DNA of 35,521 nucleotides, taken from a virus. The notes below the pieces were generated by a model. That model was not told the origin of the DNA. It did no database searches and saw only the letters and a list, made by a program, of their open reading frames with translations. The DNA lies in the IMG/VR virus record IMGVR_UViG_3300010354_018862, positions 1 to 35,521 of that record; one strand, 5' to 3'. The translations under genes and the position numbers were made by a program. Shown here in pieces: positions 8,934-16,515 of the stretch (its first letter is position 1; every line of letters begins with the position of its first letter).

Positions 8934-9426
8934 GATTCATGGCCCTTTCAAAGTTTTTCACAAACGCTGCGAGATACTGTGGTTTAACCACTTTGATGCG
9001 ACGCTTGGCTTCATTGATGCTTTCTTCATATTCATAGTTACTGACCGCAGTCTTGGGACCAGCATAGCTGCTGTGTACTATGTCGCCATCAGTGTTTACA
9101 TAGTGGTGTACAGCACCTATGTTGCTCTGTCCATATTTGGCAACTACGTATTGATAGAACACATCGCTGTCCATGGGCCAGTCCCAGCGTGGATCAATGA
9201 TGTCATTGGTAACTAGTATGACCCAGTGATAATAGACATTGTTGTAGATTCTGTCCGACAAAATCTCTGGAGTCTCACCTTCCTGTATGTCGTATTCGTC
9301 ATAGGCTACACTGGTTAGTATGTTGCGTTGATCGGCTTTGACACGACGAAAAATATCGGTTATGGTAAAGATGGTCTGTAGATTGTCCAGACTGTATCGT
9401 ACGGTTGGAAAAGATTTGAAATACAT
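8926..9426 (-). CDS. 53: Baseplate wedge subunit gp53-like
   Basis: The 166-residue product starts MYFKSFPTVRYSLDN and has the gp53 signature NVYYHWVILVTNDIIDPRWD (residues 68-87), followed by a basic C-terminal helix. In T4, gp53 joins the wedge to the central hub and surrounds the sheath initiator. The coding region is separated from the upstream gp48-like gene by only 2 nt and overlaps the gp27-like gene at its end. Length and motif agree with the family. Confidence 0.9.
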   Translation of the reverse strand: MYFKSFPTVRYSLDNLQTIFTITDIFRRVKADQRNILTSVAYDEYDIQEGETPEILSDRIYNNVYYHWVILVTNDIIDPRWDWPMDSDVFYQYVVAKYGQSNIGAVHHYVNTDGDIVHSSYAGPKTAVSNYEYEESINEAKRRIKVVKPQYLAAFVKNFERAMNLG

Positions 9427-9428
9427 GA

Positions 9429-10547
9429 TTAGTATCCGTCGTTGATGCGTTCTTTGGTCAGTACTTCCAGTTCTACAAACTGCAGACGCATGTTAATTTC
9501 TGCAGGACTGCCGTCGGCAAAGCTGGTAAACTGTCCCTGTCCTCCGTAGTCTACATTCATGCTCTGCAACACACAGGTTGAAATTTTATGCACAAAGGGG
9601 TTGGCGCTGCTTTTAAAATAATACACTATGTTGAACTCACTGGGATAGATGTAGAACAAAGTTCCTTCACTGAGTTCGGGGTGCATGTGAAATTTGAACA
9701 TTTTTATGATGTTCTGTACTGCCTTGCTTTCAGCTGCGTCTCGGGGCAGAAATTTATATTCAAAGTTAAAAGTTCGAGTCTGCACATTCTGGAAAACCTG
9801 TTCACGAAATGGGTTCATGGCTGTGCCAGTGCCTACACTGGCCATGGCCTTGTAGTCAAAGTTGCTGCCAAAGGCACTGGCAATGCCGCTGGGTATCTGG
9901 GCTACGTTTAACAGTGCTGCACGAGCTGCCTCACCGCCGGCATCCAGGAATCCACTGTCTATGGAGCTGGTGCCGCCAGCAATCAGCCCAGCCAGACTAC
10001 CCATGTCCTGACTCTGATACTCTACCTGATACTGCACACTGGGGCGATCATTGACTGCCAGCATGATGGCACTGTCAATGCGATAGGTTTTGTCGCCTTC
10101 AAAATAATTGCTGACTGCGTTGGCAGCCACGGCTCCACCAACACCGCCCATGATGGTGCTTACCGTGACACCTATGGCCTTGGCCTTGCCACTGGTGCCA
10201 CCCATGTTGGCAGCGGCTTTGCTGCTGACGTCATAGGCGGCCTTGGCGCCCAATGCAGCGCCAGCTACGTTGGTGGCAGTATTGAGATTCTTCTGAGCCT
10301 GTGCTCGGTCAAAACGATTTTCTCCGGCACCAGAAACTTCTGTGGTCTTGTAGCTATTTTTATATTTGCTTTTGCCTCGTACATTGATGAAGAAACAGAC
10401 ATAGTGTGGGTATTCCTCGCTGCCCACCGCGGCTGGATACTGCATCATGCCTACATTGTAGCGTTGTCCCTCGACCTGTCCGCCCGTGGCGCTGAATCGA
10501 CTGGGATTGAGTTCTTCGGCTGTGCGTGGTTTGGGTTGAGTAGCCAT
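9429..10547 (-). CDS. 48: Baseplate tail-tube cap protein gp48-like
   Basis: The product is 372 residues. It has an N-terminal arm with EEYPHYVCFFINVRGKSKY, a Gly/Ala-rich middle (GAALGAKAAYDVSS, VGGAVAANAVSNYF) and a C-terminal tube-type domain ending in EINMRLQFVELEVLTKERI, characteristic of gp48 in marine T4-like phages. gp48 sits on the hub and starts tube assembly with gp54. A possible ribosome binding site AGGA lies 10 nt before the ATG, inside the divergent promoter region. gp54 itself would be the alternative, but a better candidate is on the plus strand. Confidence 0.85.
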   Translation of the reverse strand: MATQPKPRTAEELNPSRFSATGGQVEGQRYNVGMMQYPAAVGSEEYPHYVCFFINVRGKSKYKNSYKTTEVSGAGENRFDRAQAQKNLNTATNVAGAALGAKAAYDVSSKAAANMGGTSGKAKAIGVTVSTIMGGVGGAVAANAVSNYFEGDKTYRIDSAIMLAVNDRPSVQYQVEYQSQDMGSLAGLIAGGTSSIDSGFLDAGGEAARAALLNVAQIPSGIASAFGSNFDYKAMASVGTGTAMNPFREQVFQNVQTRTFNFEYKFLPRDAAESKAVQNIIKMFKFHMHPELSEGTLFYIYPSEFNIVYYFKSSANPFVHKISTCVLQSMNVDYGGQGQFTSFADGSPAEINMRLQFVELEVLTKERINDGY

Positions 10548-10552
10548 AAATA
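10545..10552 (+). promoter_or_regulatory. Late-promoter-like box for the plus-strand gp4 block
   Basis: CATAAATA on the plus strand starts inside the start codon of the minus-strand gp48-like gene. Transcription would begin about 7 nt downstream and give a roughly 25-nt leader before the gp4 ATG at 10584. The match to the T4 late consensus is 7 of 8. Confidence 0.5.
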
Positions 10553-10575
10553 GATGATCCTAGGAAATTACTGTT

Positions 10576-10583
10576 TATTTATC
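10576..10583 (-). promoter_or_regulatory. Late-promoter-like box for the minus-strand baseplate block
   Basis: GATAAATA on the minus strand abuts the gp4 ATG and lies 28 nt before the gp48-like ATG. The two boxes point away from each other's gene across 38 nt, so one small region could drive both structural blocks. An AGGA near 10562-10565 (and its reverse-strand partner around the CCTAGG palindrome) could serve as ribosome binding site for the minus message. Confidence 0.5.
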
Positions 10584-11030
10584 ATGTATTCAACCAAAAC
10601 CTACAAGGGTCGTTATCAGGTTAAAAACCCAGCCAAATACAGCGGCGATCCCACCTGCGTAATCTATCGCAGTCTCTGGGAATTGAAGTTTATGAAATGG
10701 TGCGACAACAATGCCAGTGTGTTGGAATGGGGCAGTGAAGAGGTTATTATACCTTATTTATCGCCAGTAGACAACCAGATTCATCGTTACTTTGTTGACT
10801 TCTATGTCAAGATACAGGATCGCCATGGCAAGGTGCATCGCTATCTGGTGGAAATCAAACCAGCCAAGTTTACCCAGCCGCCAGTAAAGCCTGGTCGAGT
10901 GACTCGACGCTATGTTGAAGAAGTCATGACCTGGGGCGTGAATCAAAGCAAGTGGAAGAATGCTTCGGAATTCTGTGAAAACCGAGGCTGGAAGTTTCAA
11001 ATACTCACGGAAAACGATCTAGGAATCTGA
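10584..11030 (+). CDS. 4: Head completion nuclease gp4-like
   Basis: This 148-residue protein contains YKGRYQVKNPAKYSGDP followed by VIYRSLWELKFMKWCD and YFVDFYVKIQDRHGKVHRYL, the pattern of T4 gp4 (also called gp50/65) head completion proteins. They have a TnsA/endonuclease-like core with acidic and Lys residues (VDFY, VEIKP). gp4 acts after DNA packaging, before tail joining. I chose ATG 10584 because family members begin a few residues before the KGRY motif. An in-frame ATG at 10554 would add ten hydrophobic residues and sits directly against the promoter box. No clear ribosome binding site precedes 10584. Confidence 0.88.
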   Translation: MYSTKTYKGRYQVKNPAKYSGDPTCVIYRSLWELKFMKWCDNNASVLEWGSEEVIIPYLSPVDNQIHRYFVDFYVKIQDRHGKVHRYLVEIKPAKFTQPPVKPGRVTRRYVEEVMTWGVNQSKWKNASEFCENRGWKFQILTENDLGI

Positions 11031-11036
11031 TAAATA
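11029..11036 (+). promoter_or_regulatory. Late-promoter-like box before the 191-residue gene
   Basis: GATAAATA overlaps the end of gp4 and is followed by 5 nt (ATATC) and the ATG at 11042. Box and spacing are the same as before gp25 and the FmdB-like gene. Confidence 0.45.
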
Positions 11037-11041
11037 ATATC

Positions 11042-11617
11042 ATGGCACAACCCTACAATCCCTTCAAAGATCTCACCGTGCGCGCAGGCGACGTTGATCG
11101 CAGCGTAAACTGGTATCGCAATCAGGTACAGACTCTGCAGAAGCTCAATCGCACAGTCAACACCATGATGTCGGGCAGCAGTCAGCTGCGCAGTCGTCTC
11201 TATCCCGGTGGACTGTATCTGTTTCACTATGATGCCAAGCACAAAGACACGCTGCCCTACTGGGACAGCATGCCTCTGGTGTTTCCGTTTCGCATGGTGC
11301 AGGACGGCTTCTATGGTTTAAACCTGCATTATCTACCCTACGGCGCGCGCTTCAAGCTCATGGGTGCACTCATGGAGGTCACACATCAGACGTCGGACCC
11401 CAAGATGCGCATGCAGATCAGCTGGAGTATATTAAACAGCGGAGCCAAGTTTCCAGGCGTAGGGGCCTGTGTCAAGCACTACCTCAAGGATCATGTGCAG
11501 AGCCGCTTCCTGGATATACCTCAGGAACAGTGGTTGGCTGCTGGCATGATGCCCATAGAACAATTCCAGGGAGCCAACAAAGAGGCGGTCTGGCGTCAAT
11601 CAAGGAAGTTCATCTAA
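11042..11617 (+). CDS. Conserved T4-like phage protein, unknown function (LNLHYLP family)
   Basis: The 191-residue product has an N-terminal helix pair and then the sequence GGLYLFHYDAKHKDTLPYWD and DGFYGLNLHYLPYGARFKLM. I recognise this pattern from T4-like phages of marine and freshwater bacteria, where it sits among head and tail genes without a known function. It lies between gp4 and the tube-like gp54 gene and shares one base with that gene's start (TAATG). A role in virion assembly is likely. No enzyme motif is visible. Confidence 0.8.
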   Translation: MAQPYNPFKDLTVRAGDVDRSVNWYRNQVQTLQKLNRTVNTMMSGSSQLRSRLYPGGLYLFHYDAKHKDTLPYWDSMPLVFPFRMVQDGFYGLNLHYLPYGARFKLMGALMEVTHQTSDPKMRMQISWSILNSGAKFPGVGACVKHYLKDHVQSRFLDIPQEQWLAAGMMPIEQFQGANKEAVWRQSRKFI

Positions 11618-12327
11618 TGTCGACCTTTTCACTGTCTAATTTTCAGGCTGAGGTGGCTGCTCGTGGCATGGCCAAGACCAACCGCTTTGAGGTTGAAATC
11701 GTAGCACCACCAGCCGTGGCGGGCATCAGCGATGGACGTCTGGTAAGCCTCATGTGCGAAACTGCCATGTTGCCGCCTACCCGCATTCAGACCAGTCAGC
11801 TGCGTATCTTTGGGCCACCCAGCCTGCATCCACAGTTTGCCGACTACGGCGGCGACAACATGAGCCTACAGTTCTTTTTGGATGGCCGCATGGAAGTTAA
11901 ACGATTCTTTGATGCCTGGGTAGACGGCATAGTTAATCGTCGCGGCGGTACAGTAAATTACCAGAGCAACTATTTGTGCAACAAGATGGTGATCAAACAG
12001 CTCAATGAAGCCGACAATGAAATCTATGCAGTAGTGTTTACCGATGTATTCCCCACAGCAGTCAATCCTGTGCAGCTGGACCTAGGCCAGAGCAATACCG
12101 TGGGTCGTCTCAATGTCAGTTTTGCATATCGTCGCTGGTTTGCGTTGCCAACACCGGCACCCACGGCACCTACAGCCAACCAAGATCCCAACAATCCCAA
12201 TCGCAGCGATCGTACTCTGTATGGTCGAGAGCTGGACAGCAAAGCCAACGTTGGTGGCATAGTTTACAAGAACCCCTGGGGCAATCCCGGCACTGGTGGT
12301 CAGATCAGCGATATTCAGGCACCATGA
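11617..12327 (+). CDS. 54: Baseplate tail-tube initiator gp54-like (gp19/gp54 family)
   Basis: This 236-residue protein begins FSLSNFQAEVAARGMAKTNR, continues with RFEVEIVAPP and SLMCETAMLPP, and ends its folded part with VGRLNVSFAYRRWF. This is the tail-tube fold shared by T4 gp19 and gp54. The Pro/Thr-rich C-terminal tail (residues 170-236) is absent from T4 gp19, so gp54 is the better guess. gp54 polymerises on gp48 and starts the tube. The chosen ATG (11617) overlaps the previous stop. A longer reading frame to 11530 runs inside the upstream gene and is unlikely to be used. Confidence 0.8.
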   Translation: MSTFSLSNFQAEVAARGMAKTNRFEVEIVAPPAVAGISDGRLVSLMCETAMLPPTRIQTSQLRIFGPPSLHPQFADYGGDNMSLQFFLDGRMEVKRFFDAWVDGIVNRRGGTVNYQSNYLCNKMVIKQLNEADNEIYAVVFTDVFPTAVNPVQLDLGQSNTVGRLNVSFAYRRWFALPTPAPTAPTANQDPNNPNRSDRTLYGRELDSKANVGGIVYKNPWGNPGTGGQISDIQAP

Positions 12328-12356
12328 GTTATTATTTAAATCAGGAGAATTGAAAC

Positions 12357-13052
12357 ATGTCATTACCAGTATTTGAAACACCAATCTACAACATTGTCTT
12401 GCCTGGCAGCGGTGAAACTGTAAAGTTCCGTCCTTTTCTGGTCAAGGAACAGAAACAGTTGCTCATGGCCGCCAATGCCGAGAGCGAAGAGCAAACCACA
12501 GCCGTGGAAGAAATTGTGCGCAGCTGCACCTTCAATAAGGTTGAACCCACCAAGATAGCCAGCTTTGATGTAGAATATCTGTTCATGAACATTCGAGCAC
12601 GTAGCGTGGGCGAGAACATTGATCTAGTTCTGACCTGTGAATGTGGTGCTAAGACCGACCACGTGCTGGACATTACACAAGTAAAGGTAGACCAATCCGC
12701 AGAGCATCAGACCAACATAGAACTCAATGATGAGTTCATTATTAAAATGCGACACCCGCGCATGCGTGAAGTCGACGATCTGGTCAACAATGGCGGCGTA
12801 GACGGCATCATTAAAATCATAGCACGCAGCATAGATACCATTTGGCAAGGCGAAAACATGTATTCGGCCGCAGACTATACTGTGGCCGAAATGATTGAGT
12901 TTGTAGAGAATCTCAGCCCGGCCAGCCTGGATAAAATTGAACGGTTCTTCGCCACTATGCCAGTGTTGCGACATCGCGTGGATTGGCAATGTGCAGCATG
13001 CAGCAAAGAAAATCACGTTACCCTGGAGGGTATACAGAGTTTTTTCGTCTGA
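12357..13052 (+). CDS. 26: Baseplate/tail assembly protein gp26-like (zero-frame product)
   Basis: The 231-residue product has IYNIVLPGSGETVKFRPFLV at residues 10-29, the signature of the T4 gp26 baseplate family (Pfam T4_baseplate). Two Cys pairs (CECG near residue 90, CAAC near residue 217) could bind zinc. A perfect AGGAG lies 9 nt before the ATG. In T4, gp26 is needed for hub assembly. Here the last codons contain the slippery heptamer T-TTT-TTC, and the gene lies upstream of a probable tape measure, which suggests a tail-assembly-chaperone role with a frameshifted long form. Confidence 0.88.
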   Translation: MSLPVFETPIYNIVLPGSGETVKFRPFLVKEQKQLLMAANAESEEQTTAVEEIVRSCTFNKVEPTKIASFDVEYLFMNIRARSVGENIDLVLTCECGAKTDHVLDITQVKVDQSAEHQTNIELNDEFIIKMRHPRMREVDDLVNNGGVDGIIKIIARSIDTIWQGENMYSAADYTVAEMIEFVENLSPASLDKIERFFATMPVLRHRVDWQCAACSKENHVTLEGIQSFFV

Positions 13053-13159
13053 TCCTTTCCCACGAAACTCTGTTTAACTATTATCAAACCAATTTTAATT
13101 TGATGCAGTATCACAAATATAGTTTAACTGAGTTAGAAAACATGATGCCGTGGGAAAGG
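13040..13159 (+). promoter_or_regulatory. Programmed -1 ribosomal frameshift signal in gp26 mRNA
   Basis: The heptamer TTTTTTC at 13040-13046 is in the correct register of gp26 (AG-T TTT TTC-GTC-TGA), two codons before the stop. After a 7-nt spacer, CCTTTCCCACG at 13054-13064 is perfectly complementary to CGTGGGAAAGG at 13149-13159 (11 bp, plus one possible G-U pair outside). The 84-nt loop contains smaller helices, for example AACTC with GAGTT and ATCAAA with TTTGAT. Heptamer, short spacer and stable stem are the standard parts of a -1 frameshift site. Confidence 0.8.
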
Positions 13160-13231
13160 GAGATCTACGTGACGCTGTTGATACAATATCTCGAAGAAGA
13201 ACGACAACGACTCATGGAACAACGTAAATGA
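13046..13231 (+). CDS. -1 frame extension of gp26 (tail-assembly chaperone T-like domain)
   Basis: After slippage the ribosome would read CGT at 13046 and add about 61 residues, giving a gp26 fusion of about 291 residues. The extension contains SHETLFNYYQTNFNLMQYHK, then YSLTELENMMPWEREIYV and a charged C-terminal helix. This resembles the C-terminal extensions of frameshifted tail chaperones, which carry a helix followed by a Met-Pro-x-x-E/R motif. As a free gene it would lack a ribosome binding site: neither ATG 12983 nor ATG 13102 is preceded by one. The stop overlaps the next gene's ATG (ATGA). Confidence 0.75.
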   Translation, partial: RLILSHETLFNYYQTNFNLMQYHKYSLTELENMMPWEREIYVTLLIQYLEEERQRLMEQRK

Positions 13232-13545
13232 ACAAACCCAACGAAGACTGGATGAATCGAAAATGGCGTCCTGCCATGGGCTGGACCTACATGGCCATCT
13301 GCATTTTCGATTTCATGGTGGCTCCCATAATCTGGGCTGCCCTGCAAGCCAGTCTCAATCAATCCGTTACTCAGTGGCGACCATTGACACTGGAGGGCGC
13401 AGGTTTGTTTCACATGGCCATGGGTGCGGTTCTGGGCGTAGCAGCCTGGAGTCGCGGACAAGAAAAGGTTGCCAGCATGAACTATGCTGTACCACAACCT
13501 ACCATCAATCCAGTAATAACAGCTAGAATGCCCAGGGACGAATAA
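13228..13545 (+). CDS. Holin-like membrane protein (gene-transfer-agent 3TM holin type)
   Basis: This 105-residue protein has MNRKWRPAMGWTYMAICIFD followed by a hydrophobic stretch (to about residue 39), then QWRPLTLEGAGLFHMAMGAV and a second hydrophobic segment. The Trp-Arg-Pro repeats next to membrane segments recall the holin family described in gene transfer agents and related phages. Holins make holes in the inner membrane at lysis time. Its place between the frameshifted gp26 and the tape measure is unexpected for a lysis gene. A tail-associated membrane protein is the alternative. Confidence 0.65.
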   Translation: MNKPNEDWMNRKWRPAMGWTYMAICIFDFMVAPIIWAALQASLNQSVTQWRPLTLEGAGLFHMAMGAVLGVAAWSRGQEKVASMNYAVPQPTINPVITARMPRDE

Positions 13546-13547
13546 AC

Positions 13548-16187
13548 ATGGCCGCAGCAAAAAAATCACAACCATTGACGCTGGACGAACTGCTGGATGC
13601 TCAGCTAAAAATGCTGAAAGATCCAGCGCTGAGCGAAGGTCAGCGCCAGCAGGCCCAGAAACAGATTGAAATCCTAGAAGGCATACGCACCGGCATCAAT
13701 GTAGGCAACATCGACGCACTCAAAGAAAACAGCGATGTTCGTCAGATGACTCGCCCCAAGGGCAATTCCACCACAGTCACGCTGGGCGATGTTCGCGACG
13801 AAGTTCGTGGCATGCGCCAGGATCTTAAACTGGTCAATGCCGATGGCAATGCACCCGCAGAAAACCGTCGTTCTTTGCCACGACTTACCAGCAGTGATGA
13901 ACAACGCATCATAGATGTTCCAGCTCGGGACATTACTGCGGAAACTGCCGATGCAGAACGTACTGAACGTCTGCAAAAAATCGGCGGATTGCTGGAACAG
14001 AAAACCACGCTGGCTCGAGGCGGCAGTCGCAACGAAAATCTAAACGCAAGAAATTCCCAGGCCTTTGAACGCTTTGTACTGGAAACCAAGGACCGTCAGA
14101 AACTTCTGGCCGATGCAGATCAAAATCAGCAGGAAATTTTCCAGCGTCTGGAAGATACCTTGGTTCAGCTCAAAGAAGCTGATACCGAACAAAGCAAGGC
14201 ACTGATACAGGAAATGGCTCGCCTCAAGGGCGCGCTCAAAGAAACTGCCGATACTGAAGCTCGTGGCAAAATAGATAAAACCATTACTGGTGCCATGCGC
14301 AGTGCGCAGATTGGCAGCACTCAGCAACACGGAACCCTGGGCGATGCCTTTGCTGCTCTGCGTGGTAAACGCGAAGTATTAAAAGAAGGATATCGTCGCG
14401 ACGAGCGTACTGGTCGTGTGCACGAAGTTGACCCCGAGACTGGTCAGATTGGCAAGATGGTCAAAGCCAAGGATGCCAGCATGGGACGACTGGGTGGAGC
14501 TGCCAACATACTGGGCAGCTTTGCCATGAACAAATTTGAAAGCAGTCTGGAAAGCAAACGCGATCCAGCCTGGCAAGACTTCTTTGATAACTTCCGTCAG
14601 ACTGAAAATGCCCGAGGCAGTGCAGCCACACGTCTGCCTGAAGTTCAGGGACAGCTGGATGCCATACAGGGCAAGGAACCCGCAGCCCAGGCCAAGCCTC
14701 AGAAGGTACGTCCCGAGCTGCGTGTCATACCTGGCGGGCTGGCTGGCACTGGTGCCCGTTCTGGCGCTGGCCGCATGCAGGCTCAGGTCATCAACATTAC
14801 TGGCAATGTAGTCAACATCAAGGGCGGAGAAATTCGCGGGTTAGAAGGCCCAGACAGTAGATTTAAAGGTGCTGGTACCCGTGCCGGTATAAAATCCAAG
14901 GCTGAAGAAGAAAAGAAAGCCGGTGCTGCTGAAGAAGATGGCGGCGGCGGGTTGCTGGATGCTGCACTGGACATAGGTGGAAGTCTGCTGGGCGGCGGTA
15001 AAAAGGTACTGGGCAAAGCCGGTGGCATGCTCAAAGGAGCAGGCAGCAAGGTCCTGGCCGGCGGCAAAGCCTTGGCTGGTGGAGCCAAGGGTTTTTTAGC
15101 CGCACCAGGCGGTGCTGCCATAGCCACAGGAGCGGCCATGGTGGCCGCTCCCTTTGTAGCCGACGCTGCGCTGGGAGCCTTTGGTGTTGGTAAAGATGAA
15201 AAAGGCAATGATCTAGTCATTGACGAAAAGCAGGACGACGCCAACTGGGAACGTGCTTCGCTCTGGGAAAAGATACAGAGTGCACCAGCACGTGGTATAG
15301 AAAAGGTCGGCAGTCTGTTTGGCGGCAACATAGCTCGTGAGGCACGTGCCAAGCGCATAGCCAGCGAAACTGAATACCTGGACAAGAAACAGGGCACTGC
15401 TCAACCCACGGCCGAGCCCAAGTCCGCCATGGCAGTGGCGGACAAACCCGCTGGTCCTAACTGGACAGCTGCCCTCAAGGACTATAAACCCGGATACACA
15501 CCAGCCAGTCATTTAAACAAGGCCTATCCAGGCATCGATGAAAAATTCATTGAACTAGCCAAGACCAGCAAACCTCAAACTGATAACCCGCAAAGCATAG
15601 AAATTCATGAAAAAATGCTGGTTACCAAAGCCCTGGGCATGATGACTGGTCAGACAAAAGACACAACAAAGTCCAAGGATAAACAACAGGGCGCATCGGC
15701 CGAGCAGGCAGCCATTGAGTCTGGAGATTTTGGAGAGTCTGCTCCGGATCAGGCAGGACAACTCAGAGCCGAAGCTCGAAAACAGGGTCTGGATCCAAAC
15801 AAAACAACCGGAACTTTTGAAGGCGGCGTATTAACTGGACTGACTGATCAATCGGGCAAGTCATATCCAGTTCAGGTAAATGAAAAGGATCAGGAAAAAG
15901 TCCAGGCTGCTCGCACCATGAGATCCATGAGTGAAAATTCAGCTCGTCTGGCCGCTGGTGTATCTGCTCAGTACGGCGGCGACAAAGATGCGCAGATCAA
16001 ACAACTCAGTTCGGGAAATCAACAGGCTCGAGATTCAGCGCAGAGCAAGCCCGTGGTGATCAACAATGCTACTCCAGCACCAGCTGCACCGCCAGCCACA
16101 CAGACCTTTGCACCTCGGGGACGTGTCAGACCCGAGGAAAGCGCCTTGGACAACTTCCACAAGAGTCGTACCCAGTATTTCTGGTAA
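13548..16187 (+). CDS. Probable tail tape measure protein (gp29 position)
   Basis: At 879 residues this is the largest gene of the plus block. The first 400 residues are mostly charged helix with coiled-coil character (for example EQRQRLEDTLVQLKE-like heptads around 165-200). Residues 455-560 are Gly/Ala/Leu-rich and hydrophobic (LLDAALDIGGSLLGGGKKVL, then AAIATGAAMVAAPFVADAAL), as in many tape measure proteins. The C-terminus is Gln/Lys-rich and disordered. It directly follows the gp26 frameshift locus and holin-like gene. An AGGGA precedes the ATG. The identity is inferred from length, composition and order, not from a recognised motif. Confidence 0.7.
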   Translation: MAAAKKSQPLTLDELLDAQLKMLKDPALSEGQRQQAQKQIEILEGIRTGINVGNIDALKENSDVRQMTRPKGNSTTVTLGDVRDEVRGMRQDLKLVNADGNAPAENRRSLPRLTSSDEQRIIDVPARDITAETADAERTERLQKIGGLLEQKTTLARGGSRNENLNARNSQAFERFVLETKDRQKLLADADQNQQEIFQRLEDTLVQLKEADTEQSKALIQEMARLKGALKETADTEARGKIDKTITGAMRSAQIGSTQQHGTLGDAFAALRGKREVLKEGYRRDERTGRVHEVDPETGQIGKMVKAKDASMGRLGGAANILGSFAMNKFESSLESKRDPAWQDFFDNFRQTENARGSAATRLPEVQGQLDAIQGKEPAAQAKPQKVRPELRVIPGGLAGTGARSGAGRMQAQVINITGNVVNIKGGEIRGLEGPDSRFKGAGTRAGIKSKAEEEKKAGAAEEDGGGGLLDAALDIGGSLLGGGKKVLGKAGGMLKGAGSKVLAGGKALAGGAKGFLAAPGGAAIATGAAMVAAPFVADAALGAFGVGKDEKGNDLVIDEKQDDANWERASLWEKIQSAPARGIEKVGSLFGGNIAREARAKRIASETEYLDKKQGTAQPTAEPKSAMAVADKPAGPNWTAALKDYKPGYTPASHLNKAYPGIDEKFIELAKTSKPQTDNPQSIEIHEKMLVTKALGMMTGQTKDTTKSKDKQQGASAEQAAIESGDFGESAPDQAGQLRAEARKQGLDPNKTTGTFEGGVLTGLTDQSGKSYPVQVNEKDQEKVQAARTMRSMSENSARLAAGVSAQYGGDKDAQIKQLSSGNQQARDSAQSKPVVINNATPAPAAPPATQTFAPRGRVRPEESALDNFHKSRTQYFW

Positions 16188-16454
16188 TTAGACCTGCTGG
16201 TGCTGCAGTTCGCGACCGGCCCAGGGATTCTCAAAGGTGCGTTCCTGGGTTTCCCAGTATTCTTCTATGGCCAGCTTGGCGAAATGCTCGCTGATGTACA
16301 TGCCCAGATAGCGTTCTTCGTTGTGTTCAATCAGAATCTTGCATCCCCAGATCTTGGTGTGTGCCAGATTATAGACCTGACCAACAATGCGACCATCTAG
16401 CTCGCGATAGTAATAATGAACCCCGTGATCGGCGTCTTTCCAACTCTTTTTCAT
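16188..16454 (-). CDS. Small conserved phage protein, unknown function
   Basis: The 88-residue product includes DGRIVGQVYNLAHTKIWGCK and YLGMYISEHFAKLAIEEYW. I have seen this pattern in T4-like phages of aquatic bacteria, without function. I start it at ATG 16454 because the longer frame (to 16481) would be translated from the U-tract of the gp32 terminator. Its stop abuts the stop of the tape measure gene, so the two transcripts converge with no spacer. Expression may depend on read-through past the terminator just upstream. Confidence 0.68.
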   Translation of the reverse strand: MKKSWKDADHGVHYYYRELDGRIVGQVYNLAHTKIWGCKILIEHNEERYLGMYISEHFAKLAIEEYWETQERTFENPWAGRELQHQQV

Positions 16455-16464
16455 GTCGTGATCC

Positions 16465-16495
16465 AAAAAAAAGGACGGCAACCAGTTTGCCGTCC
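16465..16495 (-). terminator. Rho-independent terminator after gp32
   Basis: On the minus strand, GGACGGCAA and TTGCCGTCC form a perfect 9-bp stem with a 5-nt loop, followed by eight T. It lies 20 nt after the gp32 stop. T4 gene 32 also has a terminator directly downstream. Confidence 0.92.
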
Positions 16496-16515
16496 TGAAC
16501 TACATTACAGTAACA

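Noticed and set aside
10753-10760. GATAAATA on the minus strand inside gp4
   Set aside because: It points to the baseplate block but lies about 200 nt upstream within gp4, with a better placed box at 10576-10583.
14783-15397. 204-codon minus-strand frame opposite the tape measure
   Set aside because: Its Ala/Pro/Ser-rich translation is the complement of the Gly/Ala-rich region of the plus-strand gene, and it has no ribosome binding site.
16455-16481. Upstream ATG of the 88-residue gene
   Set aside because: The first codons would be the U-tract and flank of the gp32 terminator; ATG 16454 is more likely.
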